A stretch of DNA of 64,000 nt from an uncultured bacterium (GCA_903893315.1 CAITLU010000022.1:1-64000), one strand, 5' to 3'. Positions 53,553-63,884 are shown, numbered from the stretch's first letter. The notes: generated by a model from the sequence alone, not told the origin. Translations and numbers: made by a program.

Positions 53553-54623
53553 ATGCAGCAGAAACTCGCACAGATAGAGAGGCGCTTCGAGGAGATCGAA
53601 GGACTGATCACCGATCCGTCGGTGATCGGCGATCGTGAGCGCTACGCCAAGCTGATGCGCGAGCGCGCGGATATCGAAGATATGGTCATGGCGTTTCGCG
53701 AGCGGCGCACGGTCGCGGCCGAACTCGCCGACGCCAAGATTCTGCGCGACGAAGGCGAAGGCGAGATGCACGACATGGCGGCCGAGGAAATGCGCGAGCT
53801 CGAACCTCGCCTGCAGGCTCTCGACACGCGGCTCGAATACCTGCTGATCCCGAAGGATCCGCTCGACCAGCGCAACGCGATCCTCGAAATCCGCGCCGGC
53901 ACCGGGGGCGAGGAGGCCGCGTTGTTCGGCGGCGATCTTCTCAAGATGTATCTGCGTTACGCCGACGTACACGGCCTGAAGACCGAAGAACTGAGCCTCA
54001 ATGCCGGAGGCCGCGGCGGCGTCAAGGAAGGCATCGTGCTGATTTCGGGCAAGGATGCCTACGGCCTGCTCAAGTATGAAGGCGGCGTGCACCGCGTGCA
54101 GCGCGTGCCCGAGACCGAAGCTCAAGGACGCATCCACACTTCGGCGGTGACGGTGGCGGTGCTGCCCGAAGCCGAAGAGCTCGACGTCAAGCTCGAAGAC
54201 AAGGATCTTCGCATCGACGTCTATCGTTCTTCGGGACCTGGGGGACAGTCGGTCAACACCACCGACTCGGCGGTGCGCGCGACCCACATTCCCAGCGGCC
54301 TGGTAGTCATCTGTCAGGACGAGAAGAGCCAGCACAAGAACAAGGCCAAGGCCCTCAAGATACTGCGCTCGCGGCTGTTCGACATGGAAGAAGCCAAGCG
54401 TCATGCCGAGGTCGATGCCGAGCGCCGCTTGATGGTGGGCAGCGGTGATCGCTCCGAGCGCATCCGTACCTACAACTTCCCTCAAGGCAGGGTGACCGAT
54501 CACCGCATCGGGCTGACGCTGTATTCGCTTGATCGTTTCCTGCTCGGCGACATGGACGAAATGTTGAGCGGTCTGCGCGCGCATTTCCAGGCGGCGGCGC
54601 TGAAGGCGCAAGCTTTGTCATGA
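53553..54623 (+). CDS. prfA: Peptide chain release factor 1
   Basis: Recognises UAA and UAG stop codons. 356 residues. The catalytic GGQ is in SSGPGGQSVNTTDSAV, and the RF1 tripeptide region is HRVQRVPETEAQGRIHTS. The tripeptide reads PET where E. coli has PAT, a variant known in other bacteria. An N-terminal coiled coil and the C-terminal region (RIRTYNFPQGRVTDHR) are complete. It begins the prfA-prmC-murA-his operon. No strong Shine-Dalgarno sequence precedes the ATG. Confidence 0.97.
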   Translation: MQQKLAQIERRFEEIEGLITDPSVIGDRERYAKLMRERADIEDMVMAFRERRTVAAELADAKILRDEGEGEMHDMAAEEMRELEPRLQALDTRLEYLLIPKDPLDQRNAILEIRAGTGGEEAALFGGDLLKMYLRYADVHGLKTEELSLNAGGRGGVKEGIVLISGKDAYGLLKYEGGVHRVQRVPETEAQGRIHTSAVTVAVLPEAEELDVKLEDKDLRIDVYRSSGPGGQSVNTTDSAVRATHIPSGLVVICQDEKSQHKNKAKALKILRSRLFDMEEAKRHAEVDAERRLMVGSGDRSERIRTYNFPQGRVTDHRIGLTLYSLDRFLLGDMDEMLSGLRAHFQAAALKAQALS

Positions 54624-54642
54624 GCGGGGACGAGGTCTTGTC

Positions 54643-55527
54643 GTGAGCACCGCAGACAAAGCAGGGCCTCGCACACTGCTCGACTATCTGCGCCTGACCA
54701 CCGATTTCCTGGCGGCGAAGAAGATCGACACCGCGCGCTTGGATGCCGAACTGCTGCTCGGCGCCGTGCTCGGCATGGCGCGGGTGCAGCTCTACACTAA
54801 TTTCGAACGGCCGCTGGCGCGCGAAGAAATCGACCGTTACCGCGAACTGGTGCGCCGCCGCGCCGCTCGCGAGCCGGTCGCTTACATCCTGGGCCTGCGC
54901 GAGTTCTGGTCGCTCGACTTCGAGATCGACCGACGTGTGCTGGTGCCGCGGCCCGACACCGAGTTGCTGGTCGAAACGGCCGTCGCGGTGCTCAAGGGCC
55001 GCGCCGACGAGCCGCTTCTCAGAGTGGCGGACATCGGTACCGGATCCGGAGCAGTGGCTGTCGCCATCGCCAAGGAAGTGCCGAACTCTCGCGTGGTGGC
55101 CACCGACAAGTCCCAGGCCGCGCTCGAACTGGCGCCGCGCAACGCCAGTCGCCACGGCGTCGAGGATCGCATCGAGTTCGTCAGTGGTGATCTGTGCGCG
55201 CCGCTGCACGGACGTGAGCCGTTTGATTTGATCGTGTCGAACCCGCCCTACATCAAGAGCGGCGAAATGGCCGCGCTGGATCCCGAGGTTCGCGATTGGG
55301 AGCCGCGCCTGGCGCTGGTGTCCGGTCCCGACGGGATGGACGCGACAGGGGTGCTGGTGGAGAGTGCACTGGAAGTGCTGATGCCCGGCGGTTTCCTGTG
55401 GGTCGAGGTCGGCACTCAGGCCGTTGCCGTGCGTGAGTGCTTTCGCAGCAACGGGTACACGGACATTCGTGTGCACCGCGATCTCGGCGGTAACGACAGG
55501 GTGATAGGCGGACGCAAGCCTGCGTAG
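54643..55527 (+). CDS. prmC: Release factor glutamine methyltransferase PrmC
   Basis: Methylates the GGQ glutamine of release factors. 294 residues. The N-terminal helical bundle is followed by REPVAYILGLREFWSLDF, SAM motif ADIGTGSGAVAVAIA and the NPPY motif in IVSNPPYIKSGEM. The start is GTG 54643, 19 bases after prfA, whose product is its substrate. AGGTC-like spacing only gives a weak Shine-Dalgarno sequence. Confidence 0.95.
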   Translation: MSTADKAGPRTLLDYLRLTTDFLAAKKIDTARLDAELLLGAVLGMARVQLYTNFERPLAREEIDRYRELVRRRAAREPVAYILGLREFWSLDFEIDRRVLVPRPDTELLVETAVAVLKGRADEPLLRVADIGTGSGAVAVAIAKEVPNSRVVATDKSQAALELAPRNASRHGVEDRIEFVSGDLCAPLHGREPFDLIVSNPPYIKSGEMAALDPEVRDWEPRLALVSGPDGMDATGVLVESALEVLMPGGFLWVEVGTQAVAVRECFRSNGYTDIRVHRDLGGNDRVIGGRKPA

Positions 55528-55598
55528 CAGGCGGGCAGGGTGGAAAAGCCGGCGTGGGATGCGCTCAAGCCAAGCTGAACTGGACAGGACCCGAGTAG

Positions 55599-56870
55599 AT
55601 GTACAAGCTCGTCATCGAAGGAGCGAGTCGCCTTGAAGGCGAAGTGGAGGCCGGAGGCGCCAAAAATGCCGCGTTGCCGCTGCTTTTCGCCTGTCTTCTG
55701 ACCGATGAGCCGTGCCGGCTGACCAATGTCCCGGACGTGGCCGACATCGAAACCACGTTGCGCCTTCTCGAAAGTCTCGGTGCTCGCATCGAGAAGCCGG
55801 CGCGCGGTGAACTCATCATCGATCCGTCCGCAGTCGGAAGTTTCGAAGCACCCTACGACCTGGTGCGCCGCATGCGCGCTTCGTTTCTGACGCTGGGGCC
55901 GCTGCTGGCCCGCTTCGGCCGTGCCCACGTCTCGCGTCCCGGCGGCTGCGCCATCGGCAGCCGTCCGGTCGATATCCACCTCGAGGGAATGAAGAGACTC
56001 GGCGCGCGCATCCAGCTTGAAGGTGGTTACGCCGACGCCAGCGCCAGGAAACTCGAAGGCGGACACGTAATTTTTTCGATGCCGTCGGTTGGCGCCACAG
56101 AGAACGTGATGATGGCGGCCTCTCTCGCCAAAGGGTCCACGCGCCTCGAAAACGCCGCGCGCGAACCCGAGATCGTCGATCTCGCCGGCGCGCTCATCAA
56201 GATGGGTGCGAAGATACGCGGCGCCGGTTCCTCGGTGATCGAGATCGACGGGGTCGAGCGCCTGCGCGGCATGGATCACGCGGTGATCGCCGATCGCATC
56301 GTGGCGGGCACCTTCCTGATCGGCGCAGCGCTGACCCGTGGCGACGTCTTTGTGCGCGGCGCCCGGGCCGAGCATCTCGAAAGCCTGCTCGACGCGCTGA
56401 CGCTGGCCGGATGCAGGATCGATGTCGATGCGGATGGTGTGCGGGCGCGGTCCGGCGCGCGACCGTGCCCGGTCGGGATCGTGACTGCGCCGTTCCCCGG
56501 CTTTCCTACCGATTTGCAGGCCCAGTGGATGTCGCTGATGTGCGTGGCGGACGGACGTTCGGAAGTGCACGAGCGCATCTTCGAGAACCGTTTCATGCAC
56601 GTCGAGGAACTGGCGCGCATGGGCGCCGACATTCGTCTGCAACCGGGCGGTCACGCGGTCGTGACCGGCAAGGACCTGCTGTCGGGAGCGCCGGTGATGG
56701 CTACCGACCTGCGCGCCAGCGTGTGTCTGGTGCTGGCGGGACTGGCCGCCGAGGGCGTCACCGAAGTGCTGCGTATCTATCACCTCGACCGTGGCTACGA
56801 GCACATCGAGGAAAAGCTGACCGGACTCGGCGCCGTCGTGCGGCGTGAGCCGATGGAAAGTGAAGTGTGA
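55599..56870 (+). CDS. murA: UDP-N-acetylglucosamine 1-carboxyvinyltransferase MurA
   Basis: First committed step of peptidoglycan synthesis; target of fosfomycin. 423 residues. [13 protein letters not shown] (Lys22-type residue), [18 protein letters not shown], and the loop [14 protein letters not shown] carrying the catalytic Cys, so it is expected to be fosfomycin-sensitive in principle. ATENVMMAA and [14 protein letters not shown] follow. It sits between prmC and hisD, and its stop overlaps hisD. Confidence 0.97.
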   Translation: MYKLVIEGASRLEGEVEAGGAKNAALPLLFACLLTDEPCRLTNVPDVADIETTLRLLESLGARIEKPARGELIIDPSAVGSFEAPYDLVRRMRASFLTLGPLLARFGRAHVSRPGGCAIGSRPVDIHLEGMKRLGARIQLEGGYADASARKLEGGHVIFSMPSVGATENVMMAASLAKGSTRLENAAREPEIVDLAGALIKMGAKIRGAGSSVIEIDGVERLRGMDHAVIADRIVAGTFLIGAALTRGDVFVRGARAEHLESLLDALTLAGCRIDVDADGVRARSGARPCPVGIVTAPFPGFPTDLQAQWMSLMCVADGRSEVHERIFENRFMHVEELARMGADIRLQPGGHAVVTGKDLLSGAPVMATDLRASVCLVLAGLAAEGVTEVLRIYHLDRGYEHIEEKLTGLGAVVRREPMESEV

Positions 56871-58270
56871 TGGCTGACAAAAAGAAGACCGAAGAGCCGA
56901 AGAGCGTGAGGGGCGCGGCGAAGAAAGTCGCGGCGAAGAGCGTAGCGAAGACGCGCACGAATGGTGCTGCCCGGACCGGCGTCAAGATCCTGCCCCTGCG
57001 CGATGGCAGCATCGCGGCCTCAAAGCGTCTGGCCGAACTGGCAACGCGCGGCCGTGGTCCGGGCGGTGTCGAAGAAAAAGTCGTCAGGATTCTCGCTGCG
57101 GTGCGCAGCGGCGGCGACGCTGCGGTGGCGCGCCTGACCAGGAAGTTCGATGGTGTGGCGCTCACGCCGGCTCAGTTCGAGGTCAGCGCAGCCGAGATCG
57201 CTGCGGCAACCAAGAGAGTGTCCAAGCCGCTGATGACGGCGCTGACCCAGGCTCACGCCCGCATTCGTGCATTCCACCTTCGCGAGGTCGAGAAAGGTTT
57301 CGAGCGGCGCGAGAACGGTATTCGCACCGGAGTACGTGTGGCGCCGCTGGCGCGAGCCGGCGTTTACGTTCCCGGCGGCAAGGCCGCGTATCCCTCCAGT
57401 GTCCTGATGAACGTGGTGCCGGCCAGGGTCGCGGGTGTCGGCGACATCACGGTGGTGACGCCGCCGTCGCCGGCCGGGATTCGCGACGAAGTGCTGGCGG
57501 CCGCGAGCATTGCCGGAGCCACGCGGGTGCTGCGGATCGGCGGTGCCCAGGCCGTGGCCGCGCTGGCCTACGGAACCGAAACGGTCGCGCGCGTCGACAA
57601 GATCGTCGGCCCCGGCAACATCTTCGTCGCCACCGCGAAGCGCCTGGTGTTCGGCGAGGTTGACATCGACATGGTGGCGGGGCCGAGCGAAGTCCTGATA
57701 ATCGCCGATGACTCGGCCGATCCGGAGTGGGTGGCGGCCGACATGCTGGCCCAGGCCGAACACGACGAACTGGCAGCGTCGATATGCATCACCACCAGCC
57801 GTGTACTCGCCGGAGAGATTGCCCGTGCCTTGGACCGCCAGTGTGCCGAGCTTTCGCGGGCCGCTATCGCCGCACGTTCGCTGGAGCGTTACGGGACGAT
57901 CCTGATCGCCGACAGCATCGAGAGGGCCTGCGAATTGTCTGACCAGATCGCGCCCGAGCACCTCGAGGTATTCACGCGCAGGCCGCGCTCGCTGCTGCCG
58001 AGGCTGCACAACGCCGGCGCGATCTTTCTCGGCGGCTTCAGCACCGAACCGATCGGAGATTATGCGGCCGGACCCAATCATGTGCTGCCCACCGGCGGCT
58101 CGGCGCGCTTTGCATCGCCGCTGGGCGTCTATGACTTCATCAAGCGAACCAGTATTATCGAAGTCGATCGCAAAGGTTTCGAGCGTCTCGCCGACGTGAC
58201 TGTCGCGCTGGCTACCGCCGAAGGCCTCCAGGCGCACGCGTCGGCGGTCCTGAAGCGTCGCAAGTCATGA
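56870..58270 (+). CDS. hisD: Histidinol dehydrogenase HisD with Lys/Ala-rich N-terminal tail
   Basis: Zinc/NAD enzyme for the last two steps of histidine synthesis. 466 residues. The catalytic fold begins near residue 39 (VKILPLRDG). Before it, about 38 residues are rich in Lys, Ala and Thr ([16 protein letters not shown]). Core motifs: [43 protein letters not shown] and [11 protein letters not shown], then [12 protein letters not shown] 56870 overlaps the murA stop; the tail is thus in the only co-translated frame. The tail is absent from most HisD proteins. Confidence 0.95.
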   Translation: MADKKKTEEPKSVRGAAKKVAAKSVAKTRTNGAARTGVKILPLRDGSIAASKRLAELATRGRGPGGVEEKVVRILAAVRSGGDAAVARLTRKFDGVALTPAQFEVSAAEIAAATKRVSKPLMTALTQAHARIRAFHLREVEKGFERRENGIRTGVRVAPLARAGVYVPGGKAAYPSSVLMNVVPARVAGVGDITVVTPPSPAGIRDEVLAAASIAGATRVLRIGGAQAVAALAYGTETVARVDKIVGPGNIFVATAKRLVFGEVDIDMVAGPSEVLIIADDSADPEWVAADMLAQAEHDELAASICITTSRVLAGEIARALDRQCAELSRAAIAARSLERYGTILIADSIERACELSDQIAPEHLEVFTRRPRSLLPRLHNAGAIFLGGFSTEPIGDYAAGPNHVLPTGGSARFASPLGVYDFIKRTSIIEVDRKGFERLADVTVALATAEGLQAHASAVLKRRKS

Positions 58271-58326
58271 CAAGCTGCCGGCGCGATGCGCGCCGCATTC
58301 GATAGACGGGCAAAGAGGGCAATCAA

Positions 58327-59115
58327 GTGGCCACACGCAAGAAAGCGCCGGACAAGAAGGCTTCGGATACGAAGGCCGGTGCCAGGAAGGGTGCCGGACG
58401 TAGCAGCGCCGGCAAGAAGAACGCGGGCAAGAGCGGGGCGGGCGCGGCGCGCGTGGTCCCCGCCGCTGGCAAACGCGGAGGGCGGCGCAAGTCTGCTGCT
58501 GCGACGGCCGTCGTCGCTGCCGGTGCGCCGCGCCGCGCCGAAGTGCTGCGCGAGACCAGCGAAACGCGCATCGCGGTGGCGCTCGCGATCGACCAGCCCG
58601 GTTACTCGATCGCTACCGGCGTGCCGTTCCTCGATCACATGCTCGAAGCCTTGGCCCGGCACTCGGGCATCGGTCTGGACGTCCAGGCCAGAGGCGACAC
58701 GCACGTCGACGATCACCACACCGTTGAAGACGTAGGGTTGGCGATCGGAGAAGCACTGCGCAGGGCTCTTGGCGACAAAGCCGGGATCGCGCGCTTCGGC
58801 CACTTCGAGACTCCGCTCGACGAGGCCTTGGTTGCCGTCACGGTGGATCTGAGCGGCCGGCCCTACCTGGTCTACAACCTGAGCCTGAAGCCCCAGCGCA
58901 TAGGCAGCTTCGACATCGGTCTGGTCGAAGATTTCATGCAGGCGCTGATGACGGCCGGTGGGATCAACCTTCACATCAACGTGCGTTACGGTCGCAATCC
59001 GCACCATATCATCGAAGCGGCGTTCAAGGCTCTGGCCAAAGCGCTGTCGATGGCCTGCGCCCGCGATGCCCGCACGGTCGGTATCCCGTCGACCAAGGGC
59101 AGCCTGGACGGGTGA
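58327..59115 (+). CDS. hisB: Imidazoleglycerol-phosphate dehydratase HisB with basic N-terminal tail
   Basis: Sixth step of histidine synthesis; monofunctional. 262 residues against the usual 195-200: about 70 residues of Lys/Ala/Gly/Ser (KKASDTKAGARKGAGR) precede the fold at VLRETSETRIAVAL. Catalytic metal motifs are intact: FLDHMLEALARHSG, DDHHTVEDVGLAIGEAL, HNI-equivalent HINVRYGRNPHHIIEAAFKALA. The GTG at 58327 is 57 bases after hisD; starting at the later GTG (58543) would leave a 272-base gap, unusual in this operon. Confidence 0.93.
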   Translation: MATRKKAPDKKASDTKAGARKGAGRSSAGKKNAGKSGAGAARVVPAAGKRGGRRKSAAATAVVAAGAPRRAEVLRETSETRIAVALAIDQPGYSIATGVPFLDHMLEALARHSGIGLDVQARGDTHVDDHHTVEDVGLAIGEALRRALGDKAGIARFGHFETPLDEALVAVTVDLSGRPYLVYNLSLKPQRIGSFDIGLVEDFMQALMTAGGINLHINVRYGRNPHHIIEAAFKALAKALSMACARDARTVGIPSTKGSLDG

Positions 59116-59744
59116 TCGCGGTCGTCGATTACGGAGTCGGCAACCTTCGCAGCGTCTCTAAAGCGCTGGAGAAGGTCGGTGCCGAGGTGTGCGTTACCTC
59201 CGATCCCGGCGAGATCAGCGCGGCGGACGCGGTGGTGTTGCCGGGCGTCGGCGCGTTCGCGCACTGCATGGACAATCTGCGCAGCGCGGGTCTCGAAAAC
59301 AGCGTGCGCGAGGCCGCGGCTTCGCGGCGTCCGTTCCTCGGCATCTGCGTCGGGATGCAGATCCTGTTCGAAGAGAGCGACGAGTTCGGCCGTGTCGAAG
59401 GCCTGGGCATCCTGCCCGGTCGTGTGCGCCGCTTCGAGCCGAAAGACCACGCCCTCAAGGTTCCGCACATGGGCTGGAACGAGATCTTCGTGCGCAGGCG
59501 CGCGCCGCATCTGGCCGGCATCGACGAAGCCGCCCGCGTGTACTTCGTGCACTCGTACTACGTGGAGACGAACGACGCGTCGATCGTCGCGACGACGACG
59601 CCGTACTGCGTGGACTTCGTGTCCAGTGCGTGGCGCGGCAACATCTTCGCGACCCAGTTCCACCCCGAGAAGAGCCAGGCTACGGGCTTGAAGATTCTCG
59701 CAAACTTCGCCGCTCTGGTGAAAGGCTCGGGCGCCGCGTGCTGA
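59112..59744 (+). CDS. hisH: Imidazole glycerol phosphate synthase glutaminase subunit HisH
   Basis: Class I glutamine amidotransferase, 210 residues. Begins IAVVDYGVGNLRSVSKALEK. Catalytic Cys in FLGICVGMQILFE, His and Glu in ATQFHPEKSQ. It feeds ammonia to HisF. GTG 59112 overlaps hisB by 4 bases; the end overlaps hisA by 7. Confidence 0.96.
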   Translation: MIAVVDYGVGNLRSVSKALEKVGAEVCVTSDPGEISAADAVVLPGVGAFAHCMDNLRSAGLENSVREAAASRRPFLGICVGMQILFEESDEFGRVEGLGILPGRVRRFEPKDHALKVPHMGWNEIFVRRRAPHLAGIDEAARVYFVHSYYVETNDASIVATTTPYCVDFVSSAWRGNIFATQFHPEKSQATGLKILANFAALVKGSGAAC

Positions 59745-60502
59745 TTCTTCCCGCGATCGACATTCGCGCCGGCCGCTGTGTGCGGCTTTTTCAGGGTGAT
59801 TACGCCCGCGAAACAATCTTCGGGGATGATCCGGCGGCGATGGCCGAGCGCTGGCTTGGTCAGGGCGCGCGGGCGCTGCACCTGGTAGATCTGGACGGTG
59901 CGCGCGACGGAGCCTCGACCAATCGTGCCGCAGTGCTGGCCATTCTTGCGGTAGTGAAGGCGAGCGGGCGCGCGGTGGTCACCGAACTCGGCGGCGGCAT
60001 TCGTGATCTGGCGGGCGTGGAGAACTGGCTTGAAGCCGGTTTGTCGCGTGCGGTGATCGGAACCGCCGCAGTCACCAATCCCGAACTGGTAAGTGAAGCG
60101 TCGCGGCGGTTTCCGGGCCGTGTGTGGGTCGGTATCGACGCGCGTGGCGGCAAGGTCGCGGTGAAGGGCTGGCTCGAGGACACCGCGGTTGATGCGATCG
60201 CGCTGGCTCGTGAGATGGAGAGCCGCGGCGCCGGCGGCATCATCTTCACCGACATAGATCGCGACGGCACCGGTCACGGCGTCGCAGTCGAATCGACCGC
60301 GCGTCTGGCCGCGGCGCTGTCGATTCCTGTCGTCGCCTCCGGCGGCGTCGATTCGGTGGACGACGTGCGCCGGCTGCGCGCGGTCGAAAGCTCGGGAATC
60401 GAAGGCGTGATTGTCGGGCGCGCTCTCTACGACGGCAAGGTTTGTCTCGCCGATCTGCTTGCGGCCGCCGCCCAAGAGCAAGCAACACGGACCGTGGACT
60501 GA
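59738..60502 (+). CDS. hisA: Phosphoribosylformimino-AICAR-P isomerase HisA
   Basis: TIM-barrel isomerase, 254 residues from GTG 59738 ([20 protein letters not shown]). Phosphate-binding motifs: [16 protein letters not shown] and [16 protein letters not shown]; catalytic Asp residues in PAIDI and FTDIDRDGT. It lies between hisH and hisF; long upstream frame is a shadow of hisH. Confidence 0.95.
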   Translation: MLILPAIDIRAGRCVRLFQGDYARETIFGDDPAAMAERWLGQGARALHLVDLDGARDGASTNRAAVLAILAVVKASGRAVVTELGGGIRDLAGVENWLEAGLSRAVIGTAAVTNPELVSEASRRFPGRVWVGIDARGGKVAVKGWLEDTAVDAIALAREMESRGAGGIIFTDIDRDGTGHGVAVESTARLAAALSIPVVASGGVDSVDDVRRLRAVESSGIEGVIVGRALYDGKVCLADLLAAAAQEQATRTVD

Positions 60503-60527
60503 GAGCCGCGCGTTCGCGGAATTCCCC

Positions 60528-61379
60528 ATGTTGGCAAAGCGCATCATCCCCTGTCTCGACGTCAAGGACGGCCGCGTCGTCAAAGGCGTCAATTTCATCG
60601 GCCTTCGCGATGCCGGCGATCCAGTTCAGTGTGCAGCGCGCTACGATCAGGAAGGTGCCGACGAGCTTACCTTTCTCGACATCACGGCGAGCCACGAAAA
60701 ACGCGGCATCATTCTCGAAGTGGTGCGTCGCACCGCCGAGCAGGCTTTCATGCCGCTGACAGTGGGCGGCGGTGTGCGCAAGGTGGAAGACGTCCGCACG
60801 CTGCTGAAGGCCGGAGCCGACAAGGTCTCGATCAACACCGCCGCGGTGGCCGATCCCGACTTCGTTGCGGCAGCGGCGCGCGCGTTCGGTGCCCAGTGCA
60901 TCGTCGTGGCCGTCGATGCCCGCAATCGCGCCGCGTCGCTCGAACTTACCGCCGACGGCGGCGGAGTCAGCGGCCGTCCGGCCTGGGCTGACACCTATCC
61001 GGAACTTCTCGTCGACCCTGCCGACAGCAAAGGCTGGGAGATCTACACGCACGGCGGCCGCCGCCCCACCGGTATCGACGCCGTCAAATGGGCGCGACGC
61101 ATGGAAGAATTGGGTTGCGGCGAGATCCTGTTGACCAGCATGGACCGCGACGGAACCAAGGCCGGCTACGATCTCGATCTGACCTGTGCGGTTGCCGAAG
61201 CGGTCGGCATACCTGTGATCGCTTCGGGTGGAGTTGGTTCGCCCGAGCACATGCTGACCGGTCTGACCGAAGGCAAGGCCGACGCGGTGCTCGCGGCGTC
61301 CATCTTCCACTACGGTGAGTACACGATCACCGAAGTGAAGCGCTACCTCGCCGAACGCGGCGTCTGCGTGCGGGAGTGA
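60528..61379 (+). CDS. hisF: Imidazole glycerol phosphate synthase cyclase subunit HisF, with insertion
   Basis: Makes imidazole glycerol phosphate and AICAR together with HisH. 283 residues against 253-258 in most species. [20 protein letters not shown] (catalytic Asp), [29 protein letters not shown] (second Asp) and [14 protein letters not shown] are all present. The extra length is an insertion of about 27 residues between VVAVDARN and [13 protein letters not shown] ([15 protein letters not shown] region), in the loop after barrel strand 5. Ends the histidine operon. Confidence 0.95.
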   Translation: MLAKRIIPCLDVKDGRVVKGVNFIGLRDAGDPVQCAARYDQEGADELTFLDITASHEKRGIILEVVRRTAEQAFMPLTVGGGVRKVEDVRTLLKAGADKVSINTAAVADPDFVAAAARAFGAQCIVVAVDARNRAASLELTADGGGVSGRPAWADTYPELLVDPADSKGWEIYTHGGRRPTGIDAVKWARRMEELGCGEILLTSMDRDGTKAGYDLDLTCAVAEAVGIPVIASGGVGSPEHMLTGLTEGKADAVLAASIFHYGEYTITEVKRYLAERGVCVRE

Positions 61380-61458
61380 TCCAGGTGCGTCAGCAGTATC
61401 TTGCTGCCGCGACTTGAAGGAATGCTGCGGCGTAATCTGGAGGCTCGATGTCGAGGCG

Positions 61459-62250
61459 CTAGCTCGGGGTCCAGCTCCTCGGTGCCGCTCTCTCCAAGTT
61501 CTTCATTTCGGGTACCGGCGCGCGACCGATGCTGTCGAATGCTTCGCGATGAAGTTCATGCAGCCGCGTCTCGACGTTGCGGCGGATGATTTCCAGAGCG
61601 TTCGCGTCGGTGTGGGCTGCGACCTGGAACGGTCCGCTCATCTCGGCGGTCAGGGCGGCGAAGGGCAGCGGTATCATCGTGCGATCCCAGGTCGGCGCGT
61701 AAAGCGCGCGGCTTGCGCGAATCTTGATGCACCACAGTTCTGCGCCGGTTTCGAGAGCCAGCAACCCGAAGCCGGGTTTGCACGCGCCGGGTGGGCCGTA
61801 AGAACCGTCGGGAGTGAGCGCCATCACGAAGCCCTCTCGTGTGCGCGCTTTTCCGTAGCGAATCATTTCGCGCAGTCCGCCGAGCGCGCGCCGACGGCTG
61901 GCTCTTTCGCTGGTCCCGCCGCGTACCGCCGTGTGCCCGAGCGAGTCCATCGCTGCCGCGATGATGTCGCCGGCGTCACCGATGGCGGCTAGTCCGCACA
62001 CCGGCAGACCGCGCAGGAACCACGGCGCGACGAACACGTCCTGGTGCAGCATCAACAGTACGATGCGTTCGCCTGCACGATGTCGGGCGATCAGCTCGCG
62101 GGTGGCCGAATCATCGACGCGGCCGGTCGCGTAGACCAGGACCATGTATGCACGGTAGAGAGCGGGCAGGCAGCGGGTCAACGCGCGCACGCCGGCTTTC
62201 TTCGCGCGTCGCGAAAGCGTGAGGTGGGGAAACGGCGCGGGGCCTTTCAA
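61459..62250 (-). CDS. DUF374 lysophospholipid acyltransferase-like protein
   Basis: 263 residues. Family features: LLMLHQDVFVAPWFLRG (His-centred motif I), DAGDIIAAAMDSLGHTAVRGGTSERASRRRALGGL, VMALTPDGSYGPPGACKPGFGLLALETGAELW (PDGxxGP). The family includes membrane-associated lauroyl-type or lysophospholipid acyltransferases of Gram-negative bacteria. The start is uncertain: TTG 62250 gives the full length, with no Shine-Dalgarno sequence. It is convergent with hisF and 109 bases downstream of trxB. Confidence 0.83.
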   Translation of the reverse strand: MKGPAPFPHLTLSRRAKKAGVRALTRCLPALYRAYMVLVYATGRVDDSATRELIARHRAGERIVLLMLHQDVFVAPWFLRGLPVCGLAAIGDAGDIIAAAMDSLGHTAVRGGTSERASRRRALGGLREMIRYGKARTREGFVMALTPDGSYGPPGACKPGFGLLALETGAELWCIKIRASRALYAPTWDRTMIPLPFAALTAEMSGPFQVAAHTDANALEIIRRNVETRLHELHREAFDSIGRAPVPEMKNLERAAPRSWTPS

Positions 62251-62359
62251 GAAGACGCGCGCCCGTTGTCGCTAATGATCGAGACGGGTGCCGGGCGAAA
62301 AACTGTCAGCGCGTCGCGACTGCGAGAGTGTACGCTGGCGAGATCGTGGAGTCTGGACA

Positions 62360-63298
62360 CTATCCGTGCTGCTCCTCGAGCCAGCGCTCGGTGTCGATAG
62401 CCGCCATGCAGCCGCTTCCGGCAGCGGTGATCGCCTGACGATAGATGCTGTCCTGCACGTCGCCGCAGGCGAATACACCTTCGACGCTGGTGTAGGTGCG
62501 GCCGGGCCTGGTGGCGATGTAGCCTTTGGAATCGAGGTCGAGCTTGCCTTCGAAGATTCCGGTGTTGGGCGCGTGACCGATGGCCATGAACACGCCGTCA
62601 CAGGCCATCTCCGAAATGGCTCCGGTGGCCGTGTTGCGAAGTCTCACGCCGCGCACTCCGGCGCCTGGCTCGCCGATGATTTCATCGATGGTGGTGTTGA
62701 GCATGAACGCGGTCTTCGGGTTGGCGCGCGCGCGATCGAGCATGATCTTGGATGCGCGGAACTCTTCGCGGCGGTGGATGAGCGTGACCGAGCTGGCGAA
62801 CTTGGTCAGGAAGTTGGCTTCTTCCATCGCCGAATCACCGCCGCCGACCACCAGCACTTTCTTTCCCTTGTAGAAGAATCCGTCGCAGGTTGCGCAGGCC
62901 GAGACGCCGTGGCCCATCAAGGTTTTTTCGGAGGGAATACCGAGCAGCCTGGCGGTGGCACCGGTAGAGACGATCAATGCATCGCAAGTGAAGTCGGTGT
63001 CGCCGCCATGCAGCGTGAACGGTCGCCTGGACAGATCGACCGACTCGATGTCGCCGGTTGCGAATCGAGTACCGAAGCGGGCCGCCTGTTCGCGGAACTG
63101 CGCCATCATGTCGGGCCCCATCACGCCTTGGGGATAGCCGGGAAAGTTTTCGACTTCGGTGGTGATGGTGAGCTGGCCGCCCGGCTGGGTACCCTCGACG
63201 ACCAACGGGCCGAGGTTGGCGCGTGCCGCGTACATGGCCGCGGTCAGGCCGGCAGGTCCCGAACCGAGAATGATCACTTTGTGGTGCTGTGTCGCCAT
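62360..63298 (-). CDS. trxB: Thioredoxin-disulfide reductase TrxB
   Basis: FAD/NADPH enzyme of 312 residues keeping thioredoxin reduced. FAD motif ILGSGPAGLTAAMYAA, redox-active pair CATC in VSACATCDGFFYKGK, NADPH motif VVGGGDSAMEEANFL, and C-terminal FACGDVQDSIYRQAITAAGSG. Divergent from moaC, with a 103-base gap. Confidence 0.96.
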   Translation of the reverse strand: MATQHHKVIILGSGPAGLTAAMYAARANLGPLVVEGTQPGGQLTITTEVENFPGYPQGVMGPDMMAQFREQAARFGTRFATGDIESVDLSRRPFTLHGGDTDFTCDALIVSTGATARLLGIPSEKTLMGHGVSACATCDGFFYKGKKVLVVGGGDSAMEEANFLTKFASSVTLIHRREEFRASKIMLDRARANPKTAFMLNTTIDEIIGEPGAGVRGVRLRNTATGAISEMACDGVFMAIGHAPNTGIFEGKLDLDSKGYIATRPGRTYTSVEGVFACGDVQDSIYRQAITAAGSGCMAAIDTERWLEEQHG

Positions 63299-63401
63299 CG
63301 TCGTCTCACCGGACTGCTCGAAATATGCTCACGCCAAGTCGCAGGTCGGCTATCTGTGCGAGCGCGATCCGTATAAGAAACACACCGGAGGCATGCAAAC
63401 C

Positions 63402-63884
63402 ATGTCGGATTTCACCCATCTCGATGAGAAAGGCCGCGCCCGCATGGTCGATGTCGGCGGCAAGGACGTGACCGAGAGGCGCGCGACCGCACGCGGCAGG
63501 CTCAGGACCAGCGCCGATACGCTGGCGCGTATTCTCCAGGGCGATCTCCCGAAGGGCGATGTGCTCGCGGTGGCGCGCACCGCCGCGATTCTTGCCGCCA
63601 AGAAAACGCCCGAGCTGATCCCGCTGTGCCATGCGCTGCCGCTGTCTTCGGTGGAGGTTTCGTTCGCCGCCACCGGCGAAGCGGGAGTTCTCGAAATCGA
63701 GGCGCGCGTGGCGGTATCGGCGCGTACCGGCGCAGAGATGGAGGCGCTCACCGCGGTGGCGATCGCCGGGCTCACCGTCTACGACATGTGCAAGGCGATC
63801 GACAAGAAGATGACGCTCACCGACGTGCGTCTGGTGGAGAAGAGCGGCGGGCGCAGCGGGCACTTTCGTCGCGAAGGTGAGTAG
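63402..63884 (+). CDS. moaC: Cyclic pyranopterin monophosphate synthase MoaC
   Basis: Second enzyme of molybdenum cofactor synthesis, 160 residues. MVDVGGKDVTERRATARGRL, PLCHALPLSSVEV, EARVAVSARTGAEMEALTAV and the catalytic MCKAIDKKM are complete. ATG 63402 is chosen because GGAGG lies 10 bases upstream; ATG 63393 is too close to it. The rest of the Moco pathway is not in the window. Confidence 0.96.
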   Translation: MSDFTHLDEKGRARMVDVGGKDVTERRATARGRLRTSADTLARILQGDLPKGDVLAVARTAAILAAKKTPELIPLCHALPLSSVEVSFAATGEAGVLEIEARVAVSARTGAEMEALTAVAIAGLTVYDMCKAIDKKMTLTDVRLVEKSGGRSGHFRREGE

